The position numbers and the translations under genes were made by a program. DNA of 64,000 bases from Mallotus nudiflorus (Eukaryota; Streptophyta; Magnoliopsida; Malpighiales; Euphorbiaceae), in assembly GCA_947683625.1 (NCBI GenBank), contig CANTUR010000641.1, positions 124,001-188,000 on the forward strand. The letters run 5' to 3'. A model generated the notes under the pieces. It did not search any database and had not been told where the DNA came from. It worked only from the letters and a program-made list of their open reading frames with translations. Shown one piece after another: positions 59,641 through 64,000 of this stretch (the stretch's first letter is position 1; every line of letters begins with the position of its first letter).

Positions 59641-61217
59641 CCCACATCCTATCAAGAGGCCATAAATAATCCTAACTCAGAGAAATGGCTAGAAGCCATA
59701 AAATCAGAAATGCAATCCATGTATGATAATCAAGTTTGGACCTTGATTGACCCAACTGATGGCTTAAAAAATATTGGATGCAAATGGGTTTTTAAAAAGA
59801 AAATAGACATGGATGGCAATGTGCATACCTTTAAGGCAAGATTGGTTGCAAAGGGTTTTAAACAAACACATGGTATAGACTATGATGAAACCTTTTCACT
59901 AGTTTTTATACTAAAATCTATTCAAATTCTCCTTGTTGTAGCTGCATACTATGATTATGAGATATGGCAAATGGATGTCAAAATAGCATTTCTTAATGGA
60001 AACCTACTTGAGGATATGTACATGACATAGCCAAAGGGTTTTGTCAATCCTGAGAATTCTGAAAAGGTATGCAAGCTTCAAAGGTCCATTTATGGATTGA
60101 AGCAAGCATCTCAGAGTTGGAATCTTCGTTTTGATAAAGTAGTCAAAGAGTTTGGCTTCATTAAGAATGAAGATGAACCTTGTGTCTACAATAAGGTTAG
60201 TGGGAGCGCAATTGTGTTTTTAATGTTGTATGTTAATGACATACTACTCATTGGAAATGATATCCCTATTTTACAAAATGTTAAATCATGGCTAGTGAAT
60301 TATTTCTCAATGAAAGATTTGGGTGAAGTCGCTTATATATTAGGCATCAAGATCTATAGAGATGGATCTAAAAGGCTTATTGGCCTAAGTCAGAGCACTT
60401 ATATTGATAAGGTATTGAACAGGTTTAGCAAGCAAGACTCTAAGAGAGGATTCTTTCCAATGTCACATGGCATTAGTCTCAGCAAGACTTAGTGTCTTAT
60501 GACATAAGATGAGCGAGACCATATGGGTAAGATTCTATATGCTTCTGCTATTGGATCTATCATGTATGCAATGTTGTGTACTCGACCTGATGTTTCATAT
60601 GCTTTAAGCATAATGAGTAGATACCAGTCAGACCCAGGTGAAAGTCACTAGACAACAATTAAAAATATCCTTAAGTACTTAAGAAGAACTAAGGATGCAT
60701 TTTTACTGTATGGTTGTAAGGAAGATGAGCTAGTTGTAAATAGTTACACAGATGCCAGCTTTTAAACTTATAAAGATAATTTTTTTTATCACAGTCAAGT
60801 TATGTGTTTTGTTTGAATGGAGGTGCAGTGAGCTAAAGGAGTTCCAAGCAAGACACCGTTGTTGATTCTATAATAGTAGCTGAGTATATAGCTGCTTCAG
60901 AAGCAACTAAGGAGGCTATTTGGATCAAGAAATTCATAACTGGTCTAGGTGTTATTCCTAGTATATTAGATCCAATGAACTTATATTGTGACAATAATGG
61001 AGCTATAGCTCAAGCTAAGGAGCCCAGATCACATCAGAGATCCAAACACATACATAGGCATTATCATCTCATTCGAGAAATCATTAAGAGAGGAGACATG
61101 AAGATATGCAGAGTACCCACAAATGATCATGTTGTTAATCCATTGACTAAGCCTCTTCCACAACCTAAGCATAAGAGTCATACTAAGTCTATGGGTATTA
61201 GTTTTAATATAGATTAG
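59641..61217 (+). pseudogene. pol: Copia B RT and RNase H, broken
   Basis: RT begins with EKWLEAIKSEMQSMYDNQVW (59680-59740), KWVFKKK and KARLVAKGF, then QMDVKIAFLNG, in place of the usual MDVKTAFLNG. A TAG at 60028-60030 replaces a Gln codon. Next come YGLKQASQSW and MLYVNDILLIG, where the catalytic YVDD is YVND (about 60225-60255). RNase H has CTRPDVSYALSIMSRY (60570-60620), a frameshifted middle, and LYCDNNGAIAQAKEPRSHQR to KPLPQPKH (60975-61180). Several stops are present. Confidence 0.85.
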
Positions 61218-61226
61218 GCCTAGTAC

Positions 61227-61237
61227 AAGTGGGAGAT
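61227..61237 (+). other. Polypurine tract of Copia B
   Basis: AAGTGGGAGAT directly precedes the LTR start TGTTAGTGATAT. Confidence 0.8.
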
Positions 61238-62527
61238 TGTTAGTGATATACACTAAGTCAATCATGTATAACCATATTTTGACTTTATCATTTTATTTAA
61301 TAAAGAGGCATTTTCATTATCATTTTATGTTATGATAATTACTTGAATAGTCAATTCTTACTAAAGTCATCAAGTATATGACTTGATAGTAAAACCCTTA
61401 GATTAAATATGAGTTCTATTCAAATTATCCCTAGTCATAACAATGTATTATGGCTAGTATGGTGTTGATTGATGATTATATTTTATTAATCATGAATATG
61501 AGATATTAAGTTAACTCATATGTACTTATTTGAGAAATAAAGTGATGGATTGACCTATTATGAGAATACTATATAGATAATTATCATAAATAATTCTCAT
61601 CATAGTAATATTGGCTTAGTCCTTGACCTTGAAATCATTATAGATTTCTATATAACTATTTTATATTTTGACATAATCTTACATTATCTTTAACTGGATG
61701 ATAAAATAGATTGTTGTTGGGTATAAAATGAGTTATGTGAGGAATGTGAGTGATTGAGAAGGAATTTTTCCCTCATTTAATATGAGTAAGATATCTATTG
61801 GCCCCCTGATAAGATAGACTAAAGAAAATGCATGGTCATGCTAAAGTAAATTGATAAAAAGTTATCATTCTCAGTCTACTTAGAATCAAGAAATTATATG
61901 ATTGAATTCTATAAAGATGACATAATTTATGTCTTATATTCAATCAAGATATCATGTGACAAAGGGACTGGAATATTCACTATATATTAGGTTATATCGG
62001 ATTATTGACTTCACATGACTTGGGTAGTTAAAATGTCTTACTAAAGGCCACTTATGACTTGTAGGCCTAAATAGAGATTTAAGGCCCACTTCCAACGTCA
62101 TGTGAAACTATAAGGTCACACACTTTGAATAAGTTCAAAACGAATATGGGTTTAACAAGCCCAAATAAGCTCTGTGAAAATAAATAAATAAAATATTTAT
62201 TTATTTATTTAAGGTAAATGTTATTTTAAATAAATAGGATATTATTTTTGATTTAATTTTAAATAAAATCAGAATAAGAATAAGTGAGAAATTACCAAAA
62301 GGTTGTTTGGCAAGTGAAACCCTAATTTAAATGTCTATAAATATGTTATATTCTCTAGGGTTTTATATACTCTCATTATTCTACCACCAAATTCGTTTTC
62401 TCTCTTTTAGAAAACAAAACATAGAGTTCTTTTTAATTCTTGATTTGTGAGAAATCAAAAGTAGATGCTAGCACACAAATATTCATTTTCAAAATCAAGG
62501 GTTATTCGTGTGGACACTTATGGAGGA
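61238..62527 (+). repeat. LTR start to 26-bp motif of Copia B (right inner piece)
   Basis: 1.29 kb of LTR in the orientation of the interior. It contains a TATA box TATAAATA at 62336-62343 followed by a C/T-rich start region, the likely promoter. It ends at the 26-bp motif 62502-62527. Its first ~435 bp (61238-61672) recur reversed at 62530-62959. Confidence 0.85.
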
Positions 62528-62959
62528 CGAATAAAATAGTTATGTAGAAATCCACAGTGATTTTAAGGTCAAAGGACTAAGCCAATATCATTATGATGAG
62601 AATTATTTATAACAATTATCTATGTAGTATTCTCGTGATGGGTCAATCCAGCACTTTATTTCTCAAATAAGTACCTATGAGTTGACTTAATATCTCATAT
62701 TTATGATTAGTAAAACATAATCATCAATCAACACCATACTAACCATAATACATTATTATGACTAAGGATAGGTTGAATAAAACTCATATTTAATTTAAGA
62801 GTTTTACTATCAAGTCACATACTTGATGACCTTAGTAAAAATTGACTATTCAAGTAATTATCATAATATAAAATGATAATGAAAAATGTCTCTTTATTAA
62901 ATAAAATGATAAAGTCAAAACATGATCATACATGATTGACCTAGTACATATCACTAACA
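62528..62959 (-). repeat. Reversed LTR start of Copia B (right outer piece)
   Basis: The mirror image of 61238-61672, ending CACTAACA against the CTTCA duplication. Differences from the inner copy are scattered substitutions, as expected of two LTRs ageing separately. Confidence 0.88.
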
Positions 62960-62964
62960 CTTCA

Positions 62965-63880
62965 AAGGACAATCATTAACTGTGAACATAGATCCTCTTG
63001 AGAAAGGTTCATAATAGGAGAACCATTCTCTTCAGAGGTCATATGCCAAGCATTGCTTTACTACATAGAGAAATGCCATCATTTGATGTACTTGTAACAT
63101 TTTCTTGAGGACTGTAACCTTTTAAATTTCAATATTCCTTCTTCAAGTGACCCTTTTTACCATAGTTATAACACTTGATATTCTTTTTGTTTCTTGATAT
63201 TAATCTGCCTTGTCTCTACCTCCTATTGCACTTAGGTTCCATTGATCTCCCTCTCATCACCACCAAAGCCTTTACTTGTTGTGAATTCACCATCTTATCT
63301 TCCTTATTTTTGCACCTACTTTCTTCCTCCAAGACAACGGTTGTAACTTCATTGAAGGCTAGCTAATCTATGAGGACATTATTTGTCAAGTTAATAATGA
63401 GTTGATCATACGAATCATGCAGACTTTGAAATAAAAGTTCAGTACGTTCATTTGCCTTTACTTTATATCCCAACAATGTGAGTTGAGAAAATAAATTATT
63501 CAGAGTATTTATGTGCTCTATCACTGAAGTAGACTCTGCCATCCGAAGAGTATAAAGCATCCTTTTAAGAAAAATTTTGTTATGGATTAATTTAGCCTCA
63601 TAAAGTCTAGTGAGTTGATCCCAAATTTCCTTTGCAAATTTCTTGTGTTCTACACTTGACAGTATCTCATTTGCTAATGCTAAATGAAGATCTGTAACAA
63701 CATTCTAGTCCATCTCTTTCCACTTATTGTCATTTGTTAATTCCTCCGACCTTTGTTGATGGTCGTCAGACAATTATCTTTTCTCAATATTGTTTTCATC
63801 TTCAATTTCCACATTAAGAAATTTCTTCTATTAAATTTTTCAATCTCATACTTCACCGCAATTGCTTTTACTGTGATTCA
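62965..63880 (-). pseudogene. gag: Copia A gag and start of protease region
   Basis: The minus strand encodes a UBN2-type Copia gag: WDQLTRLYEAK and NKIFLKRMLYTLRM (about 63550-63640), EHINTLNNLFSQLTLLGYKV (63450-63520) and LLFQSLHDSYDQLI. The zinc knuckle CYNYGKKGHLKKEY (63130-63175) has Tyr for the second and last Cys. The protease-adjacent WHMTSEE lies near 63030-63060. The frame breaks repeatedly. It resumes on the far side of Copia B at 55252-55180 with the IIDIGTIKLKMY segment. Confidence 0.78.
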
Positions 63881-63889
63881 CAAACCAGA

Positions 63890-63902
63890 TACTTTGATAC
63901 CA
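63890..63902 (-). other. Primer-binding site of Copia A
   Basis: On the minus strand TGGTATCAAAGTA, an initiator tRNA-Met-type site with one changed base (AAAG for AGAG), five bases inside the 5' LTR. Confidence 0.65.
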
Positions 63903-63907
63903 CTTGT

Positions 63908-64000
63908 TGTAAAAATTAGGGATGAAATTGTAAATGGAATAAAGCAAATTGCAGTTAAAATAATTGAAATAATAAAATTGAAAAAAAAAATATGAAACAC
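63908..64000 (-). repeat. 5' LTR of Copia A, truncated by the window end
   Basis: TGTAAAAATTAGGGATG and the following ~80 bp align with 51647-51740. The rest lies outside the window. Confidence 0.8.

Larger units (their letters stand above)
55253..62959 (+). mobile_element. Copia element B with inverted interior, nested in Copia A
   Basis: The target duplication CTTCA is perfect (55248-55252, 62960-62964), and Copia A coding sequence resumes across the insertion. The outer ends are TGTTCGGATTCG (left) and CACTAACA (right), the ends of a minus-strand element, while PBS, gag-pol and polypurine tract read on the plus strand. Left side: reversed LTR end (55253-55351), then motif and forward LTR end (55352-55582). 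Right side: LTR start (61238-62527), then reversed LTR start (62528-62959). This is the same organisation as the Gypsy element at 32049-39492, in an unrelated superfamily. Coding regions are all broken. Confidence 0.87.
51647..64000 (-). mobile_element. Copia element A, interrupted and cut by the window end
   Basis: Minus-strand Ty1/Copia element. The 3' LTR is on the left (from 51647), then RNase H and RT remnants (53420-55100), a gag/protease end, the inserted Copia B (55253-62964), gag (to about 63850), the primer-binding site, and the first 93 bp of the 5' LTR (63908 on). Both LTR copies begin TGTAAAAATT on the plus strand and align over the visible part. The integrase core is missing: near 55130 the frame passes from the post-protease segment (NKNLLSIGVVDDLK) straight toward the RT region. 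It could move only with help. Confidence 0.8.

Overview
The window is nuclear DNA from a flowering plant, most likely a eudicot. It is very AT-rich, its one intact gene is a spliced chloroplast-protein gene with GT-AG introns, and nearly everything else is LTR retrotransposons, MITE-like elements, a Helitron-like element and decayed gene fragments. The species cannot be named from the sequence.

Layout. 449-3104 (+) is a six-exon gene for EGY3, a chloroplast site-2-protease-like protein that lacks the metalloprotease motif. Between about 3.8 and 20.4 kb, two inverted ~120-bp sequences enclose a vacuolar-iron-transporter (VIT1) fragment and an intron-bearing histone H2A.X pseudogene, which fits a gene-capturing DNA transposon. 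This region was later split by an 11.3-kb Ty3/Gypsy element on the minus strand (4443-15753, 3.2-kb LTRs) and by other repeats. 20.5-24.7 kb holds two SINE-like heads and a TIR pair enclosing a solo LTR (21137-23876). 25.4-28.3 kb holds two direct copies of a decayed F-box/LRR gene. 28.3-32.0 kb is AT-rich with a Copia RNase H remnant.

32049-39492 is one Gypsy insertion (TSD ATTTG) whose interior lies in the opposite orientation to its outer LTR ends. 39.5-51.2 kb holds a Helitron-like element with a tandem second 3' end, a degenerate multi-copy array, a TRIM element and a Mutator-type MITE with a perfect 9-bp TSD. 51647 to the window end is a minus-strand Copia element (A) without an integrase core. 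Into its gag/protease region a second Copia element (B, 55253-62959, TSD CTTCA) has inserted, and B has the same interior-inverted organisation as the Gypsy element.

The most unusual result is that two unrelated LTR elements in one 64-kb window both read: reversed LTR end, LTR end, interior, LTR start, reversed LTR start, each inside a perfect 5-bp target-site duplication. This is what an inversion of the whole interior with breakpoints inside the two LTRs would give. In the Copia case both breakpoints sit at the same 26-bp LTR motif. Real inversion, recombination with an extrachromosomal circle, and assembly error all need to be told apart.
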